Shown piece after piece: positions 44,225 through 52,885 of a stretch of DNA of 64,000 nt. How positions within the stretch are numbered: the stretch's first letter is position 1; each line of letters opens with the position of its first letter. The position numbers were made by a program, and so were the translations under genes. The notes below the pieces were generated by a model. That model was not told the origin of the DNA. It searched no databases and saw nothing but the letters and a program-made list of their open reading frames with translations. This DNA comes from Lutibacter sp. (lineage in GTDB: Bacteria; Bacteroidota; Bacteroidia; Flavobacteriales; Flavobacteriaceae), in assembly GCF_016342705.1 (NCBI RefSeq), contig NZ_JAEINV010000015.1, positions 1 to 64,000 on the forward strand, written 5' to 3'.

Positions 44225-45358
44225 ATGAAAATAGGTATTGTTTGTTATCCAACATTTGGAGGAAGTGGAGTAGTTGCAACTGAATTAGGAATGGCTTTGG
44301 CTAAAAAAGGACATCATGTACATTTTATAACCTATAAGCAACCAGTTAGGTTAGATTTTATTTCCAACGATATTCATTTTCATGAAGTTTTTGTAGAAGA
44401 ATATCCATTATTTCAATTTCAACCATATGAATTGGCATTGTCAAGTAAAATGGTGGAAGTGGTTTTAGCTCACGAATTGGAAATTCTACACGTTCATTAT
44501 GCCATTCCTCATGCATATGCTGCGTATATGGCAAAGCAAATGCTAAAAGAAAAAGGTGTTGATATTAAAGTAGTTACAACTTTACACGGTACCGATATAA
44601 CATTGGTTGGTAGTCATCCAAATTATAAAACTGCGGTAGAATTTAGTATTAATAATTCGGATATTGTTACAACTGTTTCTGAAAGTTTAAAAAGAGATAC
44701 TTTACGCTTATTCAACATTAGAAAAGACATAAAAGTTATTCATAATTTTATTGATTTTGAAAAATATCCTGAAATCCATTCAGAAGAATGCCAACGTAAT
44801 AATATAGCGAACGAAAATGAACGTATTATTACACATATCAGTAATTTACGTCCGGTTAAAAGAGCTAAAGATGTGATTAAAATTTTCTATAAAATTCAAC
44901 AAGAAATTCCTTCAAAATTATTGTTAGTTGGAGAAGGTCCAGATAGAGAAAGCATAGAAAATTTAGCAAAAGAATTAGGTATTATTGATAAAATTTTATT
45001 TCTAGGAAACAGTAATGAAGTCAATAAACTACTGTGTTATTCAGATTTATTTTTATTACCATCAGAAACTGAAAGTTTTGGGTTGGCAGCTTTAGAAGCC
45101 ATGGCCGCTAGAACTCCGGTAATATCAACAAATTCAGGAGGGTTGCCAGAAGTTAATATTCAAGGAGTTACAGGTTTTTTAAGTGATGTTGGTGATACAG
45201 ACGATATGGCTAAAAATGGTATCTTTATTTTAAAAGACGATAAAACACTGCAACAATTTAAACACAACGCTTTAGAACAAGCAAAACAATTTAGTATGCA
45301 AAATGTATTGCCAAGTTATAAAGAAGTTTACCGAGAAGTTGTAACGGATTGTTGTTAA
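44225..45358 (+). CDS. bshA: N-acetyl-alpha-D-glucosaminyl L-malate synthase BshA
   Basis: 377 residues, a GT4 glycosyltransferase. It starts bacillithiol synthesis by joining GlcNAc and malate. The opening MKIGIVCYPTFGGSGVVATE with the Gly-rich loop and the phrase HVHYAIPHAYAAYMAKQ are specific to BshA; ETESFGLAALEAMAARTPVI is the sugar-nucleotide-binding motif. It implies the cell makes bacillithiol as a low-molecular thiol. It converges with aroB, overlapping it by 4 bases. Confidence 0.95.
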   Translation: MKIGIVCYPTFGGSGVVATELGMALAKKGHHVHFITYKQPVRLDFISNDIHFHEVFVEEYPLFQFQPYELALSSKMVEVVLAHELEILHVHYAIPHAYAAYMAKQMLKEKGVDIKVVTTLHGTDITLVGSHPNYKTAVEFSINNSDIVTTVSESLKRDTLRLFNIRKDIKVIHNFIDFEKYPEIHSEECQRNNIANENERIITHISNLRPVKRAKDVIKIFYKIQQEIPSKLLLVGEGPDRESIENLAKELGIIDKILFLGNSNEVNKLLCYSDLFLLPSETESFGLAALEAMAARTPVISTNSGGLPEVNIQGVTGFLSDVGDTDDMAKNGIFILKDDKTLQQFKHNALEQAKQFSMQNVLPSYKEVYREVVTDCC

Positions 45359-46422
45359 GCGTTATAAAAGTCTAAAGCAGCAATTAAAAGCTCTTTTTCA
45401 ACTTTACAATCTAATTTGTACTTTTCAAAATCTGAGAGTAATACAAAATTTACTTTTCCACCCACATTTTTTTTATCGTGGATTAATAAATCTAATATTG
45501 GTTGGTAATCTGAATTTTCAATAGTTACTTTTCCGTAAATTTTAATAAGAATATCTTTTATCTCATTCAATTTATTTTCAGGAAAATTCAATAATTTTTG
45601 AGAAATAAAAGTTTCAGTTATCATACCAATAATAATTGCTTCACCATGCGTAAGTTTTTCTTTAGCTTCAGATTCTAAAAAATAGGACTCCACAGCGTGT
45701 CCTAAAGTATGCCCAAAATTTAAAATTTTACGCAATCCAGCTTCTTTAGGATCTTCAGTTACAACTTCATTTTTAATTTCAATAGAGCGGTGAATTAATT
45801 TACTTATATTTTTGATTGACAATTCATTAAATGAAGTTATTTGATTCCATAATTTAACATCATAAGAGAGTCCATATTTTAATATTTCAGCTAAACCAGA
45901 GTGTAATTCTCTTGCTGAAATTGTTTCTAAATAAGTTGTGTCAATTAGTACCATTTCTGGGTCAGAAAATAAACCAATTTGATTTTTTAAAACACCTAAA
46001 TCAACACCAGTTTTTCCTCCAACAGAAGCATCAACCATACTTAATAATGTAGTTGGAATATTTACAAAAGCAATTCCTCTTTTAAAGCAAGAAGCAACAA
46101 AACCACCTAAATCTGTTATTACGCCTCCTCCTAAATTAATTAATAAGCTTTTTCTATCCGCACCCAATTCGGTAAGTGCGTGCCAAACTCCTGAACAGGT
46201 ATCTAAATTTTTATTTTCTTCTCCAGATTCTATTTCAATAATTTCAATAGTAGCCTTACATTCAAGTTGTTGTAGTAAAATTGGCAAGCAATTTTCATTA
46301 GTGTTTTCATCAACTAAAACAAAAATTGTTGACGGATTATAGGACGCTACAAAACCGTTTAATTTTTTGTAAGCATCTTCTTGAAAGTTAACATAGTAAT
46401 TATTGGATAAAATAGGTGTCAT
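45355..46422 (-). CDS. aroB: 3-dehydroquinate synthase
   Basis: 355 residues. It catalyses the second step of the shikimate pathway using NAD and zinc. Motifs visible: NLGGGVITDLGGFVASCFKR, TTLLSMVDASVGGKTGVD and the zinc-binding NFGHTLGHAVESYF. The length is normal. It is convergent with bshA and divergent from the proline dehydrogenase gene. Confidence 0.96.
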   Translation of the reverse strand: MTPILSNNYYVNFQEDAYKKLNGFVASYNPSTIFVLVDENTNENCLPILLQQLECKATIEIIEIESGEENKNLDTCSGVWHALTELGADRKSLLINLGGGVITDLGGFVASCFKRGIAFVNIPTTLLSMVDASVGGKTGVDLGVLKNQIGLFSDPEMVLIDTTYLETISARELHSGLAEILKYGLSYDVKLWNQITSFNELSIKNISKLIHRSIEIKNEVVTEDPKEAGLRKILNFGHTLGHAVESYFLESEAKEKLTHGEAIIIGMITETFISQKLLNFPENKLNEIKDILIKIYGKVTIENSDYQPILDLLIHDKKNVGGKVNFVLLSDFEKYKLDCKVEKELLIAALDFYNA

Positions 46423-46483
46423 TTTGGATAGAATTTGCGCAAAATTAAAGATAAAAAATTAAAAATATAATCACTTTGAAAAC

Positions 46484-46491
46484 TATCTTTG
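46484..46491 (+). promoter_or_regulatory. -7 box TATCTTTG upstream of proline dehydrogenase
   Basis: A perfect TAnnTTTG box 17 bases before the start codon at 46509. Confidence 0.5.
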
Positions 46492-46508
46492 TGTAAACAC
46501 TTAATATA

Positions 46509-47675
46509 ATGGAAAAATTATTTAATAATACAGAAGTTGCTTTCGCTTTAAAAACTAATTCAGAGCTAGATAGAGCTTTTTATTTGTTTGAAATGATTAA
46601 AAGAGAGCCGCTTGTTAAAATTGGAACAGCTGTAACTAAATTTGCTTTAAAAACACATCTTCCTGTTGAAGGTATTATTAGAGCTACCGTTTTTGATCAT
46701 TTTTGTGGAGGAGTTACGGAACAAGATTGCATGTCTACTATTGATAAAATGTACACCAAAAATGTACATTCTGTTTTAGATTATTCTGCAGAAGGAAAAG
46801 AAGTGGAAGAACAATTTGATTTAGCAATGGAAAAAACGTTAAATACCATAAAATTTGGTACAGAACGTAAAAGTATTCCATTTGCAGTTTTTAAACCAAC
46901 TGGTTTTGGGAAATTGAGCCTATATCAAAAAATAACAGAAGGAACTCCTTTATCTGCTCACGAAGAAGTAGAATGGAAGCGTGTAAAAGAACGCTATGAA
47001 ATTGTAAGTAAAGCCGCTTACGAAAGAGATGTGCCTTTATTAATTGATGCTGAAGAAACTTGGATGCAAGGCGCTGCAGATGATTTAATTGAAGCAATGA
47101 TGAAAAAATACAATAAAAAGAAAGTAATTGTATTTGGAACCTTGCAATTGTATCGTTGGGATAGGTTAGATTATTTAAAGGAATTGCACATCAGATCAAA
47201 AGAACAAGGCTTTAAAATAGGAATGAAATTAGTACGTGGAGCGTATATGGAAAAAGAACGTGAACGTGCCGAAGAATACGGTTATAAAGATCCTATTTGT
47301 AAAAATAAAGAAGCAACAGATAAAATGTTTGACGATGTTTTAACTTATATGTTTAAAAATATTGAAGACATGGCTATTTTTGCAGGTACTCATAATGAAG
47401 AAAGTTCATATTTATTAATGGATTTAATTGCCAAATCTGGCTTAGATAAAAATGATAAAAGAGTTTGGTTTGGACAATTATATGGAATGAGTGACCACAT
47501 AAGTTATAACTTGGCAAAAGAAGGGTTTAACGTTGCAAAATACCTTCCATTTGGACCAGTTCGTGATGTTATGCCTTATTTAATTAGAAGAGCAGAAGAG
47601 AATACTTCTGTTGCAGGACAAACAAGTAGAGAGCTTAACTTATTAAAGACGGAACGTGTAAGAAGAAAAATTTAA
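46509..47675 (+). CDS. Proline dehydrogenase (FAD, PutA-like)
   Basis: 388 residues, a single-domain ProDH without the P5C dehydrogenase part of PutA. It oxidises proline to pyrroline-5-carboxylate. The TIM-barrel FAD site shows KLVRGAYMEKERERA and WFGQLYGMSDHISYNLAKEG, and the C-terminal RRAEENTSV carries the substrate-binding Arg pair. A terminator follows. Confidence 0.94.
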   Translation: MEKLFNNTEVAFALKTNSELDRAFYLFEMIKREPLVKIGTAVTKFALKTHLPVEGIIRATVFDHFCGGVTEQDCMSTIDKMYTKNVHSVLDYSAEGKEVEEQFDLAMEKTLNTIKFGTERKSIPFAVFKPTGFGKLSLYQKITEGTPLSAHEEVEWKRVKERYEIVSKAAYERDVPLLIDAEETWMQGAADDLIEAMMKKYNKKKVIVFGTLQLYRWDRLDYLKELHIRSKEQGFKIGMKLVRGAYMEKERERAEEYGYKDPICKNKEATDKMFDDVLTYMFKNIEDMAIFAGTHNEESSYLLMDLIAKSGLDKNDKRVWFGQLYGMSDHISYNLAKEGFNVAKYLPFGPVRDVMPYLIRRAEENTSVAGQTSRELNLLKTERVRRKI

Positions 47676-47698
47676 TTATAATTTATATTTAAAAAAGG

Positions 47699-47723
47699 AA
47701 GAGCTATTTATAGCTCTTTTTTT
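47699..47723 (+). terminator. Rho-independent terminator
   Basis: AAGAGCTA pairs with TAGCTCTT around a 4-base loop, followed by T residues, 24 bases after the proline dehydrogenase stop. Confidence 0.85.
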
Positions 47724-47797
47724 ATGTAATTGTAAATCAGTAATTTAAATTTAAATTAATATTTATAATTTCATAGTAAAAAACAAAATAAATCAAC

Positions 47798-47805
47798 TAC
47801 TTTTG
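47798..47805 (+). promoter_or_regulatory. -7 box TACTTTTG upstream of typA
   Basis: A perfect TAnnTTTG box. A TTG at 47803 that would extend typA lies in it, which supports the ATG at 47827 as start. Confidence 0.55.
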
Positions 47806-47826
47806 CACCTGCTTAAAAAATCAAAT

Positions 47827-49596
47827 ATGCAATCTATTAGAAACATCGCTATTATAGCCCACGTTGACCACGGTAAAACTACATTGGTTGATAAAATAAT
47901 TGACCAAGCTCACATTTTAGATGAGCGTAAAGTCCGCACAGATTTATTATTAGATAATAACGATTTAGAAAGAGAAAGAGGAATCACGATTCTATCTAAA
48001 AACGTTTCTATTATTTATAAAGGTGTAAAGATTAACATTATAGATACTCCTGGTCATGCCGATTTTGGTGGTGAAGTAGAGCGTGTATTAAAAATGGCTG
48101 ATGGTGTTTTATTATTAGTAGATGCTTTTGAAGGTCCAATGCCTCAAACACGTTTTGTACTTGGAAAGGCTCTAGAATTAGGGTTAACACCAATTGTTGT
48201 TATTAATAAAGTAGATAAAATAAACTGTACACCAGATTTAGTTCATGATAAAGTGTTTGATTTAATGTTTGCATTAGATGCTTCTGAAGAACAATTAAAT
48301 TTTGCATCTGTTTATGGTTCTGCTAAGCAAGGTTGGATGAGTTATGATTGGAAAGAACAAACAGATAATATTATTCCTTTATTAGATTCTATTTTAGAAA
48401 ACATTCCTGCAGCCCCTTATTTTGAAGGAACTCCACAAATGCAAATTACATCATTAGATTTTACATCTTTCGTAGGACGTATTGCAATTGGACGTGTTTT
48501 TAGAGGAGATTTAATTGAAAATAAAGATTATTCTCTTTGTAAGGCTGATGGAACAACTAAAAAGGTGCGAATTAAAGAACTACACACTTTTGAAGGTTTA
48601 GGAAAAGATAGAGCAGAAAATGTAAGAAGTGGAGATATTTGTTCAATTACAGGTATTGAAGGTTTTGATATTGGAGATACTATTTCAGATTTAGAAAACC
48701 CAGAACCATTGCCAAGATTAAAAGTAGATGAACCTACTATGAGTATGTTATTTACAATTAATAACTCTCCATTTTATGGCAAAGAAGGTAAATATGTTAC
48801 TTCTCGTCATTTACGTGATAGATTATTTAAAGAAACTGAAAAAAACTTGGCTTTACGTGTTGAAACTACAGATTCTGAAGATAAATTCAATGTGTTTGGT
48901 CGTGGAATATTGCATTTATCAGTATTAATTGAAACAATGCGTAGAGAAGGTTATGAATTGCAAGTTGGTCGCCCACAAGTAATTATAAAAGAAATTGACG
49001 GTGTTAAATGTGAGCCTTATGAAACTTTAGTTATAAATGTACCTGAAGAATTAGCAAGTAAAGCAATTAACTTAGTTAGTTTAAGAAAAGGGGATATGTT
49101 AGTAATGGAGCCAAAAGGCGATATGCAACATTTAGAATTTGATATTCCTTCACGTGGTTTAATAGGTTTACGTAATAAAATATTAACAGCTACTCAAGGT
49201 GAAGCAATTATTAACCATAGATTACGTGGTTTTGATGCATATAAAGGCGAAATTGCCACTTCTAATAATGGAGCTATAATTTCTGCAGAAACTGGAAAAG
49301 CTACAGCTTATTCAATAGATAAATTACAAGATAGAGGGAAATTCTTTATTGACCCTAACCAAGATATTTACAAAGGTCAAATTGTTGGAGAAAACAACAA
49401 ACAAGAAGATATGGCCGTGAATTTAATTAAAGGTAAAAAATTAACAAACGTTCGTAAGTCTGGTACTGATGACAGTGTTAAAATTGCACCTAAAATTGAT
49501 TATTCATTAGAAGAATGTATGGAATATATTAAAGATGATGAATATTTAGAGGTTACACCTCAAAGTTTACGTATGCGTAAAATATTTTTTAGATAA
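47827..49596 (+). CDS. typA: Translational GTPase TypA/BipA
   Basis: 589 residues from ATG 47827 (MQSIRNIAIIAHVDHGKTTL), the family's normal start; a TTG 24 bases upstream lies in the promoter. G motifs AHVDHGKTT, RGITI, DTPGHADFGGEV and NKVDK are intact. TypA acts in ribosome assembly and stress adaptation. Domain III and the C-terminal domain are complete through LRMRKIFFR. Confidence 0.97.
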   Translation: MQSIRNIAIIAHVDHGKTTLVDKIIDQAHILDERKVRTDLLLDNNDLERERGITILSKNVSIIYKGVKINIIDTPGHADFGGEVERVLKMADGVLLLVDAFEGPMPQTRFVLGKALELGLTPIVVINKVDKINCTPDLVHDKVFDLMFALDASEEQLNFASVYGSAKQGWMSYDWKEQTDNIIPLLDSILENIPAAPYFEGTPQMQITSLDFTSFVGRIAIGRVFRGDLIENKDYSLCKADGTTKKVRIKELHTFEGLGKDRAENVRSGDICSITGIEGFDIGDTISDLENPEPLPRLKVDEPTMSMLFTINNSPFYGKEGKYVTSRHLRDRLFKETEKNLALRVETTDSEDKFNVFGRGILHLSVLIETMRREGYELQVGRPQVIIKEIDGVKCEPYETLVINVPEELASKAINLVSLRKGDMLVMEPKGDMQHLEFDIPSRGLIGLRNKILTATQGEAIINHRLRGFDAYKGEIATSNNGAIISAETGKATAYSIDKLQDRGKFFIDPNQDIYKGQIVGENNKQEDMAVNLIKGKKLTNVRKSGTDDSVKIAPKIDYSLEECMEYIKDDEYLEVTPQSLRMRKIFFR

Positions 49597-49620
49597 CACT
49601 TTATAACAATTTTAATATGT

Positions 49621-49651
49621 AAAAGCTCTCAATTTTTTGGGAGCTTTTTTT
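49621..49651 (+). terminator. Rho-independent terminator of typA
   Basis: AAAAGCTC pairs with GAGCTTTT around a T-rich loop, followed by a T run. Confidence 0.88.
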
Positions 49652-49795
49652 GTTATAACTGAGTAAAGTATTACAAAATATTATGTGAATTAACGCAACC
49701 TTTGTTACTATAATCGTTTTAAACCTTTTTAAAATATTAGGGTCAAAGAAGTAATATATTAAATAAAAGAAATAATAAATTAAAGAATTAAAATC

Positions 49796-50434
49796 ATGAA
49801 AAATAAAATTTTAGCAATTAGCATTATTTTTACACTTTTAACAATAGGATGTTCTAATGATGACAATGATAGTATTAATGATACTATTTTAATAGAAACA
49901 ACATCTGAAGAACTTAGTTTAACATCCCAGGAAATTGAGGATTTACTATTTTTAAGAGAAGAAGAAAAATTGGCAAGAGATGTATATTTATATTCATATG
50001 AAAAATACAATTTGCAAATTTTTAAAAATATTTCAAATAGTGAATCGCAACATATGAACAGTGTTCTTGAATTACTAAATGATTATAACCTTCAAGATCC
50101 TGCTTCAACTGAAATTGGAGTTTTTAACAATGAAGTATTACAAAGTATTTATAATCAGTTAGTTGAACAGTCAAGTATTTCACTTTTAGAAGCTTTGAAA
50201 GTAGGAGATAAAATTGAAGATTTAGATATAAAAGATTTAGCATTAAATGAAAACAGAACAAATAAAATAGATTTACTTTTGGTTTATGGTTCTTTAAAAT
50301 GTGGCTCAAGAAACCATTTAAGAAATTTCCACAGCCAAGTGTTACAAAATAATGGAGAATATTCTCCAGAATTTATTTCAATAGAGGAGTTTATTGAAAT
50401 CATTTCTTCTTCTAACGAAAAATGTGGGATTTAA
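49796..50434 (+). CDS. DUF2202 ferritin-like lipoprotein
   Basis: 212 residues. A lipoprotein signal ends at Cys19 (LTIGC), then an acidic linker. The domain from about 40 starts LTSQEIEDLLFLREEEKLAR (E55-E57) and includes SNSESQHMNSVL with E83 and H86, and later SRNHLRNF; this is the four-helix DUF2202 domain, whose carboxylates and His suggest a di-iron site. It is exported and its role is unknown. It starts the accessory stretch 49.8-53.8 kb; the cytochrome-like lipoprotein follows after 21 bases. Confidence 0.88.
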   Translation: MKNKILAISIIFTLLTIGCSNDDNDSINDTILIETTSEELSLTSQEIEDLLFLREEEKLARDVYLYSYEKYNLQIFKNISNSESQHMNSVLELLNDYNLQDPASTEIGVFNNEVLQSIYNQLVEQSSISLLEALKVGDKIEDLDIKDLALNENRTNKIDLLLVYGSLKCGSRNHLRNFHSQVLQNNGEYSPEFISIEEFIEIISSSNEKCGI

Positions 50435-50455
50435 TAAATTTAAATATAAAATAAC

Positions 50456-50959
50456 ATGAGAAAAGTGTGTTTAATTCTTACAATTATAGGATTTATAATG
50501 GTAAGCTGTTCAAATTCAAAAAAAGATGTAAATATAATAGCTAATGAAAATGTTAGCTTTAATAGAATTGAAAGTGAAAGTTTAACACTTTTTAAGAAAA
50601 ATTGCTATGCCTGCCATTCTGTTGTTTCAAAATCACATGATGAAATTATAGCTCCTCCAATGGTAGCTGTAAAAAGACGATATTTAATGTCTTACCCAAA
50701 TAAAAAAGAATTTATTGAAGCCTTTACAAATTGGGCTTTAAATCCGAGTGAAGAAAATGCTTTAATGAGAGGTGCTGTAGCAAATTTTAAAATAATGCCA
50801 AAACAAAGTTTTAATAAAATTGATGTTGAAAAAATATCAACCTATATATTTGAAAATGAGATAGAAAAGCCCGTATGGTTTGAAACTCATTTTAATAATG
50901 AGCATCCAAATGGAATGGGAAACGGAAATGGAAAGGGCAGGGGAAGAGGAAAATTTTAA
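50456..50959 (+). CDS. Mono-haem cytochrome c lipoprotein
   Basis: 167 residues. A lipoprotein signal ends at Cys18 (MVSC). One haem c motif, CYACH, is at 50-54, and KIMPK supplies a likely axial Met near 123. The chain ends in a Gly/Asn/Lys/Arg tail (GMGNGNGKGRGRGKF) that looks disordered and basic. It probably carries electrons in the periplasm. Its partner is not known; the DUF2202 gene 21 bases upstream is likely in the same transcript. Confidence 0.88.
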   Translation: MRKVCLILTIIGFIMVSCSNSKKDVNIIANENVSFNRIESESLTLFKKNCYACHSVVSKSHDEIIAPPMVAVKRRYLMSYPNKKEFIEAFTNWALNPSEENALMRGAVANFKIMPKQSFNKIDVEKISTYIFENEIEKPVWFETHFNNEHPNGMGNGNGKGRGRGKF

Positions 50960-51248
50960 TATAATTTTAAAAATTTATATCAATTTTAGCTTAAAATAAT
51001 CTTTTAATATGTATAAAAAGTAAATATTAACCCTAATAATTGTTCTTTAAGTACTAAAATTATTAATTTATTGAAATTATTTTAAACTTTTTTTTTATGA
51101 AAACAGCTTACAATATTGAAATAACAAAAACGCTTCAAGAGCTTTTAATTATTGGTTTTTTAACAAATAATTATAATTTCAAACGTTGTAGTTCAAACTT
51201 AGTCTAAATAAATTTTACACTTTTTATTGATTTTTTTTAATCCATAAA
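50960..51248. other. AT-rich intergenic gap, mostly empty
   Basis: The gap between the cytochrome gene and marR is 365 bases. Apart from a doubtful 36-codon frame at 51097-51207 and the marR promoter and palindrome from 51249 on, I see only AT-rich DNA with no clear terminator. Confidence 0.5.
51097..51207 (+). CDS. Possible 36-residue peptide
   Basis: ATG-to-TAA frame reading MKTAYNIEITKTLQELLIIG then FLTNNYNFKRCSSNLV. It follows a run of T residues and has no promoter or ribosome site I can see. The composition is only mildly protein-like, so this is a weak call. Confidence 0.2.
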   Translation: MKTAYNIEITKTLQELLIIGFLTNNYNFKRCSSNLV

Positions 51249-51280
51249 TTTGGATTATATAATAATTGTATATACATTTG
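51249..51280 (+). promoter_or_regulatory. Primary-sigma promoter of marR
   Basis: TTTG at 51249-51252, 20 bases, then TACATTTG at 51273-51280. A good match to the Bacteroidetes consensus. The start of transcription is expected near 51286. Confidence 0.8.
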
Positions 51281-51283
51281 ATG

Positions 51284-51304
51284 TCTATACAACAGTAGTA
51301 TAGA
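51284..51304. promoter_or_regulatory. Palindrome at the marR transcription start, likely operator
   Basis: TCTATAC, 7 bases, GTATAGA: a perfect 7+7 inverted repeat that begins 4 bases after the -7 box. MarR proteins usually repress their own gene through such sites. Autoregulation is an inference from position. Confidence 0.6.
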
Positions 51305-51324
51305 AAATAGTTGTCCCCCCGAAG

Positions 51325-51771
51325 TTGAATAAAAATGATAAAAAGGATGAGTTAAACTTACCTGGTTATACAATTAATAACATATTACAAACAGGTAACT
51401 GGATGACTGAAATCTACTCAGAGCATCTAAAACAATACGCTTTATCAATTCAACAATATCAAGTTTTACGTTCTTTGAGAGATTTAAAAGGTGAACCTAC
51501 AGATTTGTTAACCCTTTCAGCACAAATGGTTAGTAAGAATAGCAACACCACACGTTTAGTTGAAAAATTAAGACTTAAGAAGTTAATATCTAGAGTGCAA
51601 AATGAAGAAAATAGGAGGAAAGTAGATATTACAATTACAGAAAAAGGATTAGTTCTACTTTCGGAAATTGATAATGTACAGCAGCAATTTGAAATGAGCT
51701 CTGTCACTAATTTAAATGAAAATGAAATTAAAACTCTCAATATATTATTGGAAAAATTAAGAAATAAATAA
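51325..51771 (+). CDS. MarR-family transcriptional regulator
   Basis: 148 residues with a winged helix: VLRSLRDLKGEPTDLLTLSA, QMVSKNSNTTRLVEKLRLKK and the wing RVQNEENRRKVDITITEKG. Flanking helices form the dimer. The start is TTG (MNKNDKKDELNLPGY); the first in-frame ATG is 32 residues later and would cut off the dimer helix. A palindrome covers its own transcription start. The ligand and further targets are not known; the neighbouring CAP-domain gene is a candidate. Confidence 0.93.
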   Translation: MNKNDKKDELNLPGYTINNILQTGNWMTEIYSEHLKQYALSIQQYQVLRSLRDLKGEPTDLLTLSAQMVSKNSNTTRLVEKLRLKKLISRVQNEENRRKVDITITEKGLVLLSEIDNVQQQFEMSSVTNLNENEIKTLNILLEKLRNK

Positions 51772-51796
51772 ACCCCAAATAAGATTATTATTTTTA

Positions 51797-51820
51797 ACTA
51801 TTTACACCCCTAAATAGTTG
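51797..51820. repeat. Hairpin with a C-rich loop, downstream of marR
   Basis: AACTATTTA pairs exactly with TAAATAGTT around the loop CACCCC. No T run follows, so a standard terminator is unlikely. It is one of several stem-loops in this region that expose CCCC. Confidence 0.65.
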
Positions 51821-51908
51821 AAAATTTAATCTGATAAATTAGTAAGAATAGTAAGAATTAGAATTAATGTAAGAATTAATGAAAAAGTAAATCAACCCCA
51901 AGTACTCT

Positions 51909-52010
51909 AAGAGGTAGTTGCACTGTAGTCACATACTTATTTAAAGTGATCCGAAAATGCTTTAAAAAGTTAGATGGTTAGTAAGAACTTTGTTTCTGCC
52001 TCTTTTTTTT
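51909..52010 (+). ncRNA. Candidate structured small RNA with terminator-like 3' end
   Basis: AAGAGGTAG (51909-51917) pairs with CTGCCTCTT (51996-52004; one G-U pair), and eight or more T residues follow. Inside, TCAC/GTGA (51929-51932 with 51946-51949) and AAAGTT/AACTTT (51965-51970 with 51986-51991) form two further stems, giving a three-way junction. No open frame of note covers it. No promoter box is obvious upstream, and I do not recognise the RNA. It may equally be an elaborate terminator. Confidence 0.35.
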
Positions 52011-52252
52011 AAAATTAAATGAATGTAAAGAAAAAAAATCAACCCCAAACACAAGCCAAAACCCCAAAGACATGAATATATCTTCATTAATCTACCCAAG
52101 ATTTTTAATTTGTACTATAACCCAAAATAGTAGCAAAAATTTAAGAAAAAATAAAATTTCAACTTTATTTGAATATATAAGTGTTCAACCTATTTGGAAT
52201 TTAACAATTACACCAATCGTTTTTTTTCAAAAGTTATTTCTGCAAAATTTTT
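52011..52252. other. AT-rich intergenic DNA with repeated AACCCC motifs
   Basis: The gap between marR and the CAP gene is 594 bases. Besides the hairpins and RNA candidate listed separately, AACCCCAA-like words recur (51894, 52043, 52059 and upstream of the CAP start), and GTAAGAAT repeats occur near 51842-51880. The longest frame, about 75 codons from 52072, runs through a hairpin and does not look like a gene. Confidence 0.5.
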
Positions 52253-52324
52253 GCGGCCGTAAACTATTTATCAACATTCACTTATCCCCACAACGGTAAT
52301 AATAACGATAATATTTACGGTCGC
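52253..52324. repeat. CCCC hairpin family, unit 3
   Basis: GCGGCCGTAAA (52253-52263) pairs with TTTACGGTCGC (52314-52324) through 11 pairs, one of them G-U. The interior has TTATCCCCACAACG, with CCCC starting 23 bases after the 5' arm. A TTTTT run follows. The same layout is found in units 1 and 2 at 53.0-53.2 kb. It lies just upstream of the CAP gene. Confidence 0.6.
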
Positions 52325-52365
52325 TTTTTCATTATAATAAATTAACCCCTTTTAAACCCCAAAAA

Positions 52366-52869
52366 ATGAATTTTTTAAAATTTAACCTCGCGCTATTAAT
52401 TGTAGCTGTTTTAACAATGTCATCATGTGCTTCTGAAGATGACGGAATTTATTTCGATAAAGTAAATGAAATCACAGAGTTAAAAATTGAATATTCTGAA
52501 ATTGAACTAGAAATTTTAGATTTAGTGAATAATTATAGAATTGAAAATGGCCTAAATCCATTGAAAAAATTAGATTTTATTTCAACTATTGCAAAGACTC
52601 ACACAACTTATATGCTTGAAACAGGGTTAGTTAATCATGATTTTTTCTATGAAAGAAATGAAAAATTAGTAACCCTAGTAGGAGCCAAAAATGTTGGAGA
52701 AAATGTAGCTTATGGATATACTTCAGCACAAGGTGTATTTGAAGCCTGGTTAAATAGTGAGCATCATAGAGAGATTATAGAAAATGACAGTTATACACAT
52801 TTTGGTATTTCAACGGAATGTAATATGAATGGAAAAAATTATTTTACTCAAATGTTTATTAATAAATAA
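52366..52869 (+). CDS. CAP-domain (SCP/PR-1) lipoprotein
   Basis: 167 residues. A lipoprotein signal ends at Cys21 (MSSC). The CAP domain follows: ILDLVNNYRIENGLNPLKKL, His in AKTHTTYMLETGLVNHDFF, GENVAYGYTSAQGVFEAW and LNSEHHREIIENDSYTHFGI. The two His and two Glu residues of the CAP cavity are present. Bacterial CAP proteins are exported and mostly uncharacterised. The leader contains two AACCCC-type words directly before the ATG. Confidence 0.9.
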   Translation: MNFLKFNLALLIVAVLTMSSCASEDDGIYFDKVNEITELKIEYSEIELEILDLVNNYRIENGLNPLKKLDFISTIAKTHTTYMLETGLVNHDFFYERNEKLVTLVGAKNVGENVAYGYTSAQGVFEAWLNSEHHREIIENDSYTHFGISTECNMNGKNYFTQMFINK

Positions 52870-52885
52870 CTAAAATTCAATTATT

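Noticed and set aside
47803-47826. Earlier TTG start for typA
   Set aside because: The TTG is part of the -7 box TACTTTTG, and the family starts at MQSIRNIAIIAHVDHGK.
52281-52296. DnaA-box-like TTATCCCCACA as a replication origin signal
   Set aside because: It is a single imperfect match (an extra CC), with no cluster of boxes and no dnaA or gidA nearby. It is explained by the CCCC hairpin.
52072-52299. 75-codon frame in the marR-CAP gap
   Set aside because: It runs into hairpin unit 3, has no start signals, and its composition looks like translated AT-rich DNA.
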